In this document: positions 1 through 10,789 of the stretch, in pieces
Layout: each line of letters opens with the position of its first letter
How positions within the stretch are numbered: the first letter of the stretch is position 1
Assembly (NCBI GenBank): GCA_022494885.1
Contig: JAGVSM010002639.1
Coordinates: forward strand, 1-64,000
Direction of reading: 5' to 3'
From: Micrasema longulum
Lineage: Eukaryota; Arthropoda; Insecta; Trichoptera; Brachycentridae
DNA: 64,000 nt
Program-made: the position numbers and the translations under genes
The notes under the pieces: model-generated
The model's input: the letters and a program-made list of their open reading frames with translations, nothing else
What the model was told of the DNA's origin: nothing
Databases searched by the model: none

Positions 1-277
1 CGGTCTACTACTACTACTACTACTACTACCATCACGCCATTTCCCCGTAGGGGTAGGCAGAGAGAATGGACCGCCACACACGTCTATCCTGGCATACACT
101 CCTAGCCTCTTCCACATTCATACATCTTGTCATACATGCCCTTCGGTTCTGTCTGCTTTTGACATGGACCAGACTTAAGATTTTAGTTTATCTGATCATG
201 CCACGTCTTCCTTGGTCGTCCTCGTCTAACGTTGCCGTTCATTTTTGCCATATATACTTGTTTTACCATTCGGTTTC
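1..277 (-). mobile_element. HV LINE 3' end, (TAG)n-tailed
   Basis: Reverse-strand 3' end of the HV non-LTR retrotransposon. On the plus strand it opens with CTA repeats (about 6-29), then the conserved 3' block ATCACGCCATTTCCCCGTAG, then sequence whose reverse complement encodes the end of the polyprotein (RPRKTWHDQI- and CMTRCMNV-like segments, with stops). It is 5'-truncated near 277. Close copies lie at 9166, 24156 and 57660. It is non-functional debris. Confidence 0.85.
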
Positions 278-384
278 AAAAAATAAGCGGAAAACAAAAC
301 AGTTGTTTTTATTTATTTTATTATAATGATTAACCACAAAGTTTGTGCTTCAAATATAAATAAAAAACGTTTTTGTAATTTTTT

Positions 385-500
385 TCTTACATGTTCGAGA
401 AACTTCTTCGCAGAATGCTCGAATTTGCACCGCATGTAAAATAACATTATTTATATCAAATTTCCCGTAGAACTGAACTTCCTCATTTGTATATTACACG
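385..500 (+). repeat. dispersed repeat P, copy 1
   Basis: This block aligns by eye with 12330-12478 and 18115-18216. Shared landmarks are TTCNAGAAACT, a T-rich middle, AATTTCCCGTAG and a final CTGAASTTCCTCATT. In the third copy this block is the right end of an element with GAGGAAGTTCAG terminal inverted repeats, so P is probably a DNA-transposon-derived family. No coding sense. Confidence 0.6.
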
Positions 501-1299
501 ACACAATATCCATTGGTCAAATCGCGCACAAGATCTAGAGCCATTTTCAGAATCATCCGTAATACAAGAACAATCATTTCACATTCAAAGCAGTCACGTT
601 TCATGTCGATATGAACTGAAAATAAAAAAATAAAAATGAATCCCATGACACGTACAGAAACCATCAATTGTCCACGGTCAAAACGCGAGAGGAAATAATA
701 CAACAGAAAAATATTTAATCAATTCACCATACACCTCCCATACGATACCAATTTTTATTTTAATATTCAATTACTGGAATAACAGGCGAAGAACACTGTT
801 ATTATTGGCCAGGGGAACGCGGGGCGTGCAAAGCGACCGCAGCCTGAAAAAGGGAAAAACAACAAGCACCGCCAGAAAATGAAGCAGTGCTATTGTTTTG
901 ATGTTTTCTGCAATGTTTCGCCGTAATTACGGGGTGGATTTGAATTTATGGGACAGAACTAACTGTGTATAGACACGCGAACGCTGAATAATAAATTTAC
1001 CCCCTCCCTCTGCTCTCCAACCCCGTCCGCGCCAACCACTCCTTTTCTACGGTTGACAAACAGTGGAATGCGTACGGCACGTAAAGAAAAAAAGTCGCAA
1101 GACAAAAAAATCGTCGGTCGGGGTCGTCTAGGAGGTAACTACATTAATATTTTTTCAATTCTTTAATATCACGATTTTTTATAATATTAAGAAGAAGGCT
1201 GTCTAACTTGTCTTTATACAAACCTGTACCCGTATTTTCTCCCTGGATTATGGCACTAAAGTAGTATTTTTTTAACAAATTACTTTATTATTATGAATA
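501..1299. other. no gene recognised
   Basis: The segment 800-1130 is less AT-rich than its surroundings, with some GC-containing stretches, but has no convincing frame. The 69-codon reverse frame at 494-703 has no recognisable motif. I see no repeat partner within the window. Confidence 0.4.
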
Positions 1300-1860
1300 A
1301 ATTATATGGCGCCATTTTCGTAATATAATACCTCAAGGGCGCTTAACATAGTGATTCTATAGTTAAAGAAATTTAATTGAAGCTTTTAAATTTGTAATTT
1401 AATTAAAACAATTTATTTTGTTTCACATGCTACGGATTTATTCAAATGATTTAGAGAAGAGAAGTTTTTTCCGAAACATCACTTCACTTTTACAGCCTCG
1501 CACCTCTGCTGGGAGAGCATTCCATGCCATAGGGCCTGCGACCGCAAATGCGCGTTCACCAAATTTAGTGCGCTGTTTGCGTAGAGGTATAATAACTTTT
1601 CCTCTCGCCGTAGACGTGGCTGATCTAAGCGTGAGACGCCTGTCAGCTAGTTCATCTGGAATGCATAGTTCCCTTAGATATTCCGGAGCCGAGTTGTGCA
1701 GTGACTTATACATAAGCCAACAGAGTTTGTATTCGACCCTCTGTGGAAAACGTAGCCAGTGTAGTTCCCGAAGTAGTGGAGTGATATGACTGAACTTAGA
1801 GATTCCGAAAATAAGTCTCGCTGCAGCATTCAATACAGATTGTAGGCGAGTCATATTGTT
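1300..1860 (-). mobile_element. L2A LINE, 5'-truncated copy
   Basis: The left end (1300-1350) is the reverse complement of the L2-type 3' end, AGCGCCCTTGAGG through TATAA, as in the copies at 58470 and 21890. The body encodes the ORF2 C-terminus (1438-1854). The homologous copy at 58470-59505 continues further 5', so this copy was truncated at about 1860, the usual outcome of target-primed reverse transcription. Confidence 0.85.
1438..1854 (-). pseudogene. L2-type LINE ORF2 C-terminal domain (138 codons, open)
   Basis: Open frame of 138 codons coding only the post-RT C-terminal region of an L2/CR1-type polyprotein. It begins MTRLQSVLNAAARLIFG and contains the family landmarks ITPLLRELHWL, LRSATS and FGERAFAVAGPMAWNALP before the stop. 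The methionine is an internal residue of the ancestral protein, as the copy at 58646-59107 shows by continuing upstream. No endonuclease or RT remains, so it cannot transpose. The frame has stayed open while its neighbours have decayed, suggesting a relatively young insertion. Confidence 0.85.
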
Positions 1861-3429
1861 CTATATTACATATTTTGTATAAAATTATAAGATTCAGTAT
1901 AATTCAGTGACATTTTTTTTGTTGAGTAGGGAAGAGGGATGCTGGTCCGAGAAATCAAAGATTTACTCTATTTTAAGATCATTTTTTTTTTGATTGACTT
2001 AAATAAAAAAAATATTAGGATTTTTTTTAAAGCGTACCATGTGGAATGTTCCTTTGAAGTTTCGCGGTCTGGCCCTGAAAACCGTGTACAAATGGTTGGG
2101 TTCGCCTGCACCGCTGTTCTTTTCTAATTTCCTCAATCTGTACGCTAAGTATTGGTTAGATTCGACATGGAATATCATTTTGGGGAATTACTCAACGTCT
2201 GGGTGGCGGGCGCCTCCACGCCTACCGCGTCGAGGGACGGGAGAAACGTATCTCGAAGCCGGTAATTACATGTATTTACTGCACTCCCGATTGTTCCGCT
2301 ACGCTTTAACCGAGATGTCGTATATCCGGGAACGGTAAAAATATCCCCATTCCATGATTTGATCATTCGAAGGACAGAAAATCGGATAATATTTTTTTCG
2401 ATCTATAAATACCGATCAGCGATGTATTCGTCCGGACGGACGGACAGATACATCGCTTAAATACAGCTAAAACAATGGTGGATAAGTTTCCTTGTAAACA
2501 ATCAATTCGGGAGTAAAAATAAAAGAAATTGTTTATGGTACCTTTTTTTCTTAAAACATAACATGACGTCAAAATACTTACAATCGAGTGGGCCAATGAT
2601 GTAAGACGTTTTTTTATTTCTTAGACATCAAAGTGAAAGGAGTCTAAATATATGCTTTTTGGATCACATTGAACGTAAAAATGATTAAAAAAATATTCCA
2701 CACTACAAGGCCAAAGCCCTCAACCGAGATTTGAATTGAACATTTTGTTAATTATCTATATTGATAAAATATTTTTTTTGTTAGTAAAGATAAAAGATAT
2801 AACTTAATCACATTACAAATTTGAACACGTTTTAAAACTACCGAAATGCAAAAAGTTTACACTCCGCGGAACTGATTCCGTTGAGCGCCTGGCTAATATT
2901 GACGAAAACAATGGCTCTTATGTATTACAAAACAAAGTGCAACTCACGCCCTTAGATGCTTGTTTAATAAGGTTGAGGCACAGTATAAAATTTTATTGGA
3001 CTGATTTTCTTACTTAAATACGAAATGACACCCACTTTGGCGCAAAAAAATGACTTTTTCGGACTAGTCAACCGTATCGCCTCCGTTTAATGACAGTTGT
3101 CACCGTAGTTTGCTGCGCCCGTTATCTTATTACTTCATTCCTCACAAAGTCAAACCAACGCACACCCGAGATTCTTCTGAGATACCTATTCTTAAAACTA
3201 TGTTGAAGCTGCTGTTTTAAGCCCTAGTGAGGTGTCATAATTCGCATCCGTGGAGAAGAATAGGTGTTATGCAGGCATTATAAAGGCGGCATTTGGTTTT
3301 CACTGAGTAAATATCCGATCTCCAGACAGCCTTCATACTGTTGAATGAGGCGCTTGTTACTCATAAACGCACTCCAAAATGTTCATTTATTCAAAATAAC
3401 ACGATCCAAATATGAAATAATTTTAAACC
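1861..3429. other. no gene recognised; GC-richer patch at 2030-2340
   Basis: At 2030-2340 two overlapping forward frames (62 and 99 codons) and one reverse frame exist in a GC-richer patch, but none shows a recognisable motif. A small imperfect hairpin at 2420-2458 has arms AGCGATGTAT and ATACATCGCT. The remainder is AT-rich without visible repeat structure. Confidence 0.4.
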
Positions 3430-3625
3430 TTAATTTGTTGGAACAGAAGAAAAACATTTCTGAGAAGGGAATATAAAAGTTTGGGCAATTTATAAGGTTT
3501 ATGACCTCTCGTTGGCTGGTTTAAGTGGTCACTTTACACACTGTGTAACATGCACCATTCTGCCTATGTTTAAACATCTACATTTCCTCAACTTTTCCAT
3601 CTGTTGACCTTAAGCTATTCCATAA
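3430..3625 (+). repeat. dispersed repeat R, copy 1
   Basis: Landmarks in order: AACAGA..AAAACATTTCTGAGAAGGGAATAT, then TTGGCTGGTTTAAGTGG, ACTTTACACACTGTGTAAC, CATTCTGCCTATGTTTAAAC and TTCCATCTGTTGAC. The same string of landmarks recurs at 19237, 24632/25100 (minus), 26175 and, more diverged, 22930. It is non-coding and the superfamily is unknown. The palindromic TACACACTGTGTA sits near its middle. Confidence 0.75.
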
Positions 3626-4174
3626 CTTTTCATTAAATGTCATTTAATTGCATACTAGCGGACCCGACAGACGTTGTCCTACCCGAACGTTGGCTTGCGT
3701 ATTAGCTTAGAAAAAGACTTTTCATTGATAAGTAGGTACTTAAGCACTTGTTTAAGATTGAATTCCAAAATTAAAAATTATTTATATTCAAATATTGAAT
3801 TTAAGTAGGAACCTAGGTACTTATTTATGGTTGAGTTCCAAAACATGAAATAATTAATTTTCAAATATGTAATTATTTTTGCAAATGTCAAACGCGGCTC
3901 TTCTCGCCAACAGGGGTGCACTTTATTCAGAAATGCGATTTTCAAAAACGTATTGAATTTCAGTTAATTTTATTTCAGTATTACCAAAAATCTAGTAAAA
4001 AGAAATGAATGGGAAGAAATTATAAGGAATGTGAGGAAAGAATAAGGAATGTGAGGAAAGAATCTGATTGGGGTCTATAAAAAGCGCATGTTGTTTGTAA
4101 ACATTCAAACACAGACTTTTTTAACACAAAAAAACAACACCTTTCATTTTTTTGCTGAATTGCTTAAATGCTTT
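3626..4174. other. no gene recognised
   Basis: AT-rich sequence with a short direct duplication of AATAAGGAATGTGAGGAAAG at about 4021-4062. A TATA-like CTATAAAAAGCG lies at 4074-4085, but no transcription unit can be tied to it. Confidence 0.35.
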
Positions 4175-4362
4175 TTGAATCAAATGCTGACCTAAGAGTA
4201 GATTTTCTTTGACATATATTTTCCCTAATACAAATGTGAGATAGGTATTTCGGAGTTATTTCATGAAGGGATTTGAATACTGTCCAGCGACGCTTGTATT
4301 TTATTCTCTCAGGGCTTTTTGACCAGTGCAAATCTCGAAGATGTGAGATGTGAGAACATTTC
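4175..4362 (-). mobile_element. L2B LINE coding fragment
   Basis: Matches 18463-18650 almost base for base with scattered substitutions (landmarks AATCAAATGCTGACCTAAGAG, split here by one mismatch, and GGGATTTGAATACTGTCC). On the minus strand this encodes the C-terminal region of the L2B polyprotein (APKYLSDLCIRE-like). It is truncated at both ends and carries frame-breaking changes. Confidence 0.75.
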
Positions 4363-5079
4363 TTCGCATGTTCTAGTCAGAGTCGACTAGATGGTGAAAA
4401 AAATTCTACAAATAATCCTGAGATTCCGTGGCAGCGAAAAATACGAGTATAACGTATGTTTCGTAATGAATTTCAGCGTTGGTGAACTACCATGTAAGAA
4501 AACGTGATCGCGAAGAAGCGCGGAACGACGTCACGCGATGTCGGGCAAAAGATCAGAAAGGTGTTTTCATTTTTACCCAACGCGCGAAGCAAAATGGTAT
4601 CATGCAAAAAATGCAACACCGCGAATTTATGGCTCTGATAACAATGACGGTGATCTCCATTCTTTAAAATTGTAAGATTGATAAATATAATTTAACTGAA
4701 AAATGTTGCTGCACGAAATGGGGGATTATCTTGACAAAAATGAGGATATCAATTTCTTACATTTTTTAGATTTTTTTAAAATTTAACCGGAAAAATGTAA
4801 CATCACGACATAAGAGGTTCTCTTAATAAAAACGTTGATCTTTATTTGTTTAAATTTTTAGAATAAATAAAATTTTAACGAAAAAATATTACATCACGAA
4901 TCGAGGACTCTCATAACGAATACGGGGTTTTCCATTTATTAATTTTTGGAAATTAGATAAAAAAAAAAATCTCAAGCTCATACATTAGACACAATTTATA
5001 AAATAAATTCCAGTATACAAATATATAAAGAAAATAAAAGAATTTGAAATGAATAAGTCACTCAGATACCAAAATAATA
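4363..5079. other. no gene recognised
   Basis: A 62-codon forward frame at 4479-4667 has no recognisable motif. From 4680 on the sequence is AT-rich with repeated AAAAATGTNNCATCACGA-like phrases (about 4700, 4795, 4885, 5390), which look like a degenerate tandem repeat of roughly 90 bp. Confidence 0.35.
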
Positions 5080-5360
5080 TTAAAATCCCTAAATTCCACG
5101 CAAGTCATGGTCAAAATAGCTTCGTCTTCAAAGGTATCCAAAAATTACCATAATCTCCCTAATGAACCAAAAACTATTAAAACTAATAGATCAATAAATA
5201 AATTCAAAGTAAAATTAAATAATTTTTTTGAACCCGTGTTAATACTGCATTCTATTTTAATTAGTTTTAATGTATTATCATATTCTATTTTTTTTTAAGT
5301 TACAGCTATAACATTTACTAGATGTATAAAAGTAGATTTGTATTAGAATAAAAAAAAACA
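5080..5360 (+). mobile_element. J9 LINE C-terminus and 3' UTR fragment
   Basis: The frame at 5107-5298 contains YHNLPNEPKTIK and INKFKVKLNNFFEPV, a typical ending of jockey/CR1-type ORF2 (LPNE..KS...FK..LK.F). The same ending plus the downstream TTACTAGATGTRTAAAAGTAG block recurs at 16012-16365, which supports a repeat origin. The 63-codon frame is therefore not an independent gene. Confidence 0.6.
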
Positions 5361-6179
5361 TGTATCATTTATGAAAATACATTTTTTTAAATGTTACTGT
5401 ACGCAATGATAAAATTCTCATCATAAAATCGAGGACATAAAAAAAAACCGCTTTGTAATCAAGATCCTAAATTCACAGTAATTGAAAAATTACGTTTTAC
5501 ATTTACTTCCAAAAAATAATTTCAATATTGTAATGCTGTTTGACGACAAAGAATAATACGAAAAAGAAGAAGAGGCCAAAAACGAGTACGAATGAAAATC
5601 TATATTATTCAAAGTCAATATAATATGTTGGGTGATGTGTTTTACACCTCCATACAAGCATACCTACATAGTTCCAAGCCTTGAATTCTCACCTCAACAA
5701 CTAACCCAGGGCCAAACCAGACTTGCAGAGGGGTTAGGGAGGTCCTGGGGTGGGGGAGACGAAGGTATAGTCCCGAAAGGGGTGTGCTATTATTGTACGC
5801 CAAAAACAGAAAGGCAAAAGCGATTTCTTTGTCATTAGCAGCCCCAGAATTTTCTTTTCATCCTGAAATAGACCGAAAATCCACGAATTTCATTTTCAGA
5901 GAAAAATTTTATAATTTCATAATATCAATGTATTTTACCCAGTATTTTCAGTAAAAACAATTATTTTTTAAACATTATCAGAAAAAAAATACTAAGGGAT
6001 TTTTCATTACAAACTATGATATTTTCATAATTAAATATTAAAAGCAAAATGTCACAGACCGAAATAAACTTATACGAAAATTGGATTTGGTTCGGAAAGG
6101 GAATGATGATGATACATATTGTAATGGCGGGTATATTGCCTTAAAGCCATTTCTCACTACCGTCCCAAACCCTTGTCCT
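5361..6179. other. no gene recognised
   Basis: AT-rich except 5640-5840, which is GC-richer (GGGGTTAGGGAGGTCCTGGG). The 68-codon frame there has no motif. No repeat partner seen in the window. Confidence 0.35.
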
Positions 6180-6799
6180 TCCACTTCCCTTATCTTGTCT
6201 TTTGTATGCTGATGATGCCGTGCTTCTTGTTAACAACAAAGAGGAACTGCAATTCTCGGTAACAAAAGTCTACGATGGATGCAAGGGAAGCGATTTGCTA
6301 ATAAATGACGATAAATCGAATGTGATGGTTTTTGAAAGAAATGAAAGTATGACTAAATGTGAAATCACTGTAAATGGCGTTATACTAAAACAGGTAGAAG
6401 AATTGGTGTGTCTGGGAAGTATGTTTACTAGGGATGGAATGACTGAGAAAGATATTGAAAGGAGGTTTAGTGCCGGGAACAGAGTGAACGGTGTTCTGAA
6501 ATTAACTTTGGCAAATAAATGTTTGTCGCAAGAGGCAAAATTAGCAGTTCACAATGGAGTCCTGGTCCCGACCCTGATGTATGGGAGCGAAGTATGGACT
6601 TGGAAAATGGGTATGAAAGTAGGCTGAATGCTGCCGAAATGCGATCTTTCAGGCGAATGTGTAGTAAAGCTTTGTACGATAGATGCAAAAATGTAGAGAT
6701 TCGTATATCATGTAAAGCTGAGATAAGCATTATCGATAAAATCAAGAAAGGAGCTCTGCGCTGGTTTGGATATGTAGAGCGAATGGACAGCGAAAGAAC
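6180..6799 (+). pseudogene. HV LINE reverse-transcriptase portion, host copy, left part
   Basis: 5'-truncated HV copy. The frame at 6202-6627 starts at the RT catalytic box (MYADDAVLLVNNKEEL), then NDDKSNVMVFERN, EELVCLGSMFTRDG, SAGNRVNGVLK and VLVPTLMYGSEVW. A single frameshift near 6600 moves coding into the frame ESRLNAAEMRSFRRMC up to GALRWFGYVERMDSER. Coding stops at 6799 where another HV copy is inserted, and resumes at 7048. The upstream RT and endonuclease are absent. Confidence 0.85.
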
Positions 6800-7039
6800 A
6801 AACAATGAAACAAACCATCACGCCGTTTTACCGAAGGGGTAGGCAGAGAGAATAGAACGCCATATCACTCTATCTTTCATACATACCGGCTTTCTCTACA
6901 TTCATACATCTTTTCATGCACGCACGCCGATTATTCCTACTCTTGTATTTGATGGACTCGGTCGTGCTACGTCTTTCTCGGTCTTCCTCGTTTTCTGCAT
7001 CCATCAACATTCGCATCGTAGGTCTTTTTAGCCGTTCTC
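6800..7039 (-). mobile_element. HV LINE 3' end inserted inside another HV copy
   Basis: Minus-strand HV 3' end with a short AAACAAAC tail, the block ATCACGCC, and coding sequence reading back to GCGAATGTTGATGGATGC and AGAACGGCTAAAAAG. It interrupts the plus-strand copy between GCGAAAGAAC (ending 6799) and AGAACGGTCAAG (from 7043). The flanks GAAAGAAC (6792-6799) and GAGAGAAC (7040-7047) are a probable 8-bp target duplication with one mismatch. Confidence 0.75.
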
Positions 7040-7310
7040 GAGAGAACGGTCAAGAATATTTACAATGCGAATATTGACGGATGCAGAAAAAGAGGAAGAC
7101 CGAGAAAGACATGGCATGACCAAATCCAACAAATACTTGAAGATAGACACGTCAAAAGTCGGAATAATTGGCGCGCGTGCACATGAAGACGTACGAATGT
7201 AGAGGAAGCGAGATATGTATACAAAGATAGTGATGTGGCGTTCTATCCTCTCTGCCTACCCTTACGGGAAAACGGCGTGATAGTTTGTTTGTTTGTTTTG
7301 TTTTTACCAA
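7040..7310 (+). mobile_element. HV LINE host copy, right part with (TTTG)n tail
   Basis: Continuation of the copy starting at 6180: ACGGATGCAGAAAAAGAGG, RPRKTWHD-like coding, then GGCGTTCTATCCTCTCTGCC and the 3' block, ending GGCGTGATAGTTTGTTTGTTTG at about 7272-7310. Read through, 6180-6799 plus 7048-7310 reconstitutes one collinear HV 3' portion. The tail repeat is TTTG rather than the TAG or TTAG of other copies. Confidence 0.8.
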
Positions 7311-7389
7311 GCCGTTCGATTTGAGAAAATATGATCACATTGTATGATAGAATTTTAAAATTTAAAAAAATATATATTTAATTTAACAA

Positions 7390-7680
7390 AAAAATTCAAA
7401 AAGTAGAACACCAATTCATTAAAGTAAAAACATAGTATCTCACTACACTTTACTATGAAGAGGGGGGAGAATAGAAGTAGGGGCGAAAGATAGGGAGGAA
7501 ATGAAAAACGCAAATATTCGGAGAGTGACATTTCAATCGTGATTTTAATGTGAATATTAAAGGGGCGTCTCTGACATTAGAGGGTAGATTATTCCACAAT
7601 CGAGCAGCTACTACTGCGAAAGAGGGGGCGAAAAAATCGAGCGGTGAATGAGTATTGAAAGGGTTCTCTAGTCACTAGAA
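7390..7680 (-). pseudogene. LINE ORF2 C-terminus, L2/CR1-like (no ATG)
   Basis: On the minus strand from about 7672 to 7455 one frame reads FFAPSFAVVAARLWNNLPS, then NVRDAPLIFTLKSRLK and ends PPSS-stop. VVAARLWNNLP..V is the conserved end of L2/CR1-type ORF2 (compare AGPMAWNALP at 1438-1854). A diverged plus-strand relative is at 53209-53335 (TVVAARL-stop-NNL). The frame lacks a methionine because the copy is 5'-truncated. Confidence 0.7.
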
Positions 7681-7714
7681 GGAAAAGATAATTATATTAT
7701 ATCAATAAAAATAT

Positions 7715-8290
7715 AAATCACTGAAATTACTTGGCTTCATTGACAGAATATCCTCTGATTTAAATAATGTCCGTACAATCAAAACTCTTTATTGCTTGAC
7801 TATTCGCCCTCTTCTAGAATATGCCTCCGTGGTCTGGTCTCCATTATATGTCAATCGCATAAATCACATTAAATCAGTCCAACATCGCTTGCTTCGAAAA
7901 GTAGCGTGGATGATTGGACTAGAGAGAGGTAATTATTCTTATGCTAATGTAGAGTCAATGTTAAATATTTCTAGTCTACAAAAACGTAGAACTAATATTG
8001 ATTCCATATATATATATGTTTGGCATACTAAATGGTATAATCGAATTTCCATCATTACTGGGACAAGTAAAATTCAATATTCCGACTTGAGGGTTGAGAA
8101 ACAATGAAGTACCGTTCATCGGTCAGCAAATAACAAACTATGGCCTTAATTCTCCAATGAGTCGTCTTTGTCGTATTGTTAACTCAAGACAAGATCTGGA
8201 CTTTTTTGGTTTAAGTTTACAACTATTTAAACGAGCACTAAATAAATAATCCAGATCTTGTCTTGATATCCCTAATGTTTGGCAATGCTT
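7715..8290 (+). pseudogene. J1 LINE ORF2 C-terminal region, 5'-truncated
   Basis: Coding runs from about 7725 (LLGFIDRISSDLNNV-like) through TLYCLTIRPLLEYASVVWSP, INHIKSVQHRLLRKVAWM and MLNISSLQKRRTNIDSI. A frameshift near 8020 follows, then recognisable NYGLNSPMSRLCRIVNS and DLDFFGLSLQLFKRAL codons to about 8250. This is the post-RT region of a jockey/CR1-type polyprotein. The 3' UTR includes CAGATCTTGTCTTGATATCCC. Related copies: 14050 (minus), 21066, 62750. Confidence 0.85.
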
Positions 8291-8499
8291 CATTTCTTTT
8301 TAAAAAAAATGTTATGAACTATTTTTTTATTTAAAACGTATAAATTGTACTTTTAACTCAATCGGCATTCACTTCATAACACTTCATTATAAATTATTAT
8401 GAAAATAAAACTTTGTTATTAATGTTAGAAATTTTATTATTTTACAAGAACACTACTACAGTTTTGGGAGAGCACTCCTCCCATCGACGGGTGATACAA

Positions 8500-8640
8500 A
8501 AGTTCTATGTTTTTTTTTCCTTCTCTTTTTTGTACTTAATTTTTTTTTAAATTAGTTTATTGATAACCTTAGATATAAATATAATCTAATATGGAAACTT
8601 CACTGGTCCATTAAAGTTAAGTCTAACTGTGTAAAATAAA
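8500..8640 (+). repeat. LINE 3' UTR fragment shared with 53700-53860
   Basis: The string TTTATTGATAACCTTAGATA, then TAATATGGAAACTTCACTGGTCCATTA and TAACTGTGTAAAATA is repeated at 53760-53855 and in part at 9340-9365. It looks like a LINE 3' UTR because in the second site it follows a LINE C-terminus at 53209. No coding. Confidence 0.6.
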
Positions 8641-9165
8641 AGAAAATAAAATGAAAATAAATTAATACGAGTATGCAATAGAAAAGCATTGCCGGGTTCA
8701 GCTCGTAATAAATAAACAACGAAGCATGACATCGTTTTCTTATGTCGTCGCCAACTGACGTAGGAGCCCCCGCATTAACAAACTAAAATCCTACACTACA
8801 AACAAGTTACATTTGCGTTTTTGTCGGATTTATGAGAAGTCGATAATTTTTTGTCCTCTAGAGACGCGCTCTAAGTAGCTGCGCTGCGGACGAACGCAAA
8901 TTGTGGCCTAATGATCGTGAATTGTTGGCGGTAAATGTAAAAAATATCACCTGAATGATTGGGAATGAATATCTCTCACTCCGACTGGCGACAGGTAGGA
9001 TCCATTAATCACCGCTAATGAAGCCTTTGTGCTCTGCCGTCAGTAAAACTAAGGAAAAGGTGTGACTGGCTACGGAACATACTCGATTTTATCAACAGGC
9101 AACCTGTGACGTCACGGGCGAAGACATTTCAAAATAACAAAACTTAAGATATTTTTTTTTATTTC
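8641..9165. other. no gene recognised
   Basis: Moderately GC-containing unique-looking sequence (for example ATCGTTTTCTTATGTCGTCG, GACGTCACGGGCGAAG) without a frame or repeat partner that I can identify. Confidence 0.35.
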
Positions 9166-9240
9166 TACTACTACCATCACGCCATTTCCCGTAGGGGTGG
9201 GCAAAGAAAATGGACCGCCACACACGTCTATCCTGGCATA
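9166..9240 (-). mobile_element. HV LINE 3' terminus (left part of a split copy)
   Basis: CTACTACTACC tail followed by the 3' block and CACACACGTCTATCCTGGCATA. Coding then breaks off and resumes at 9655 (CTAGCTTCTTGCACATTC). In the unbroken copy at 24156 these two pieces are adjacent (CTGGCATACATTCCTAGCTTC), so 9241-9654 is a later insertion. Confidence 0.8.
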
Positions 9241-9654
9241 TACAATAATACACATAAACATACACCTACACTTACTCTCATACAAATACACATAAACACA
9301 CCCTTTTGTGGATACACAATTTAATATTATGTATGATTCTTATTTAGAAACTTTGCTGGTCTGTCTTTAACCTGATTTTTTTTTATGTTACTATATCATT
9401 GTCGACTGTTTGTTTCTATAAAATCAATAAATAAATATATTTATAATTTTTTTTTTTTTTTGCATCACAACAGGCCAGGAGGCCCAATTACAGTGGTGAA
9501 TTACATCACAAACAAAGAAGGCTTGAGAAAAATCACTTTTTTTTTGTGCTCTCATCGGGAATCGACCCGGAAACTTCCATGTGGGAGTCAAGCGTCTTGA
9601 CCACTACTCCACGGAGGCCGCCTAATTCTATATATTAGAATATATTATAAATAT
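9241..9654. mobile_element. composite insertion: LINE 3' UTR plus tRNA-derived SINE
   Basis: Inserted into the HV copy. The left part (9241-9450) carries the CACATAAACAYAC-type and TTTAGAAACTTTGCTGGTC phrases found in LINE 3' UTRs elsewhere (8560, 28080) and ends in AATAAATAAATAT. The right part is a T-SINE in minus orientation (9452-9628). About 5 bp of HV sequence are missing at the junction. Confidence 0.65.
9452..9628 (-). mobile_element. tRNA-derived SINE (T-SINE 1)
   Basis: Reverse complement starts GGCGGCCTCCGTGGAGTAGT, continues GGTCAAGACGCTTGACTCC (box-A-like) and GTTTCCGGGTCGATTCCC (box-B-like, consensus GGTTCGANTCC), then GTGCACAAAAA-type linker, CTCAAGCCT-like, GTAATTCACCACTGTAATTG and GGCCTCCTGGCCTGTTGTG, ending in an A-run. 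Spacing and internal promoter boxes indicate an RNA polymerase III SINE. Other copies: 23535, 32525, 35827/36126. Confidence 0.75.
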
Positions 9655-10515
9655 TTCTAGCTTCTTGCACATTCATACATCTTGTCATACATGCCCTTCG
9701 GTTCTGTCTGCTTTTGACAAGACCAGACTTAAGGTTTTGGTTTATCTGATCATGCCTCGTCTTCCTTGCTCGTCCTCGTCTCACGTTGCAGTTCATTTTC
9801 GCCATATATACGTGTTTTATCATTCTTTTGTTGTTCATTCGTTCTACGAGACCAAACCATCTCAGAGATTTTTTCTAAATCTTATCAATTACACTTGACT
9901 CAGATTTACACTCTCGCCTGATTTCATCATTCGTAACCCTGTCATACATTGATTTCCCACACATTCGTCTAAGAGATTGCATTGCAACCGCGTTCACACG
10001 GCTTTCATCCTTCCTTTGCCATGTCCATGTTTCACTTCAATACATGAGTGTTGGGACTTAAACTCCGTTGTGCACTGCCAGTTTAGCTTCGACTGACGTA
10101 TTTTTATTAGCAATTACTGTGCTTAGTGCGCTGATCATTTTGTTGCCCGCATTCACTTTCCATTCAGCATCTTTTTCTACTCTTCCATCTCTTTAAAACA
10201 TGCTTCCCAGATGCACAAATTCTTCGACTTGTTCAAGACATTCGTTGTTTACATTTATTATGCAGTCAGTAACCTCATCCCCTTTCAAATATCATAACTT
10301 TTGACATATTATCGTTTATCGCCAATTCACTCTCCAGGCGTACATCATACATTCTACAGACTATTTGTTGCAAATCATCCTTGATGCTTGCTAACAGAAC
10401 TGCATCATCAGCATACAAAAAGCAGCGTAATGAAAAAATATGAATTTTTGCTCCAATACCCATACATTCTATCTCTTTCATACAGTTGTCCATGTATAGA
10501 TTAAACAACCATGGT
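9655..10515 (-). pseudogene. HV LINE RT-to-C-terminus (right part of split copy)
   Basis: Minus strand. The frame at 10508-10275 encodes MFNLYMDNCMKEIECMGIGA, the RT catalytic box FLYADDAVLLAS and INDNMSKVMIFERG. Downstream coding to 9655 is broken by stops and frameshifts but retains EEFVHLGSMF-, RVNA-, QLIKYMTRVTNDEI-like and KTWHDQINQNLKSG segments. Truncated 5' at about 10515 within the RT palm. Together with 9166-9240 this is one HV copy of about 0.94 kb before interruption. Confidence 0.85.
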
Positions 10516-10789
10516 AATTAATTAACAATTAAACAAATATTATTATTTAAAAGCAATGAATTTTTTCATTGATGCTTTTTTGAATAGTATTTAAGTTAAA
10601 AAGTCAGTACTAGAGAAATAATAATCAAAATCTAAGAAAAAAACAAATTCTGGGTATATTTGTATAAAAATGAGAACATACCTGAAGACAAACATTTTGG
10701 TAAGTCATTGTCATTTGGTTGGGTATTTTGTAACAGCGATGCATTGTCAGCGTTTAAACTTACCTGAAACAAAAAAAACAATAGTTAAA

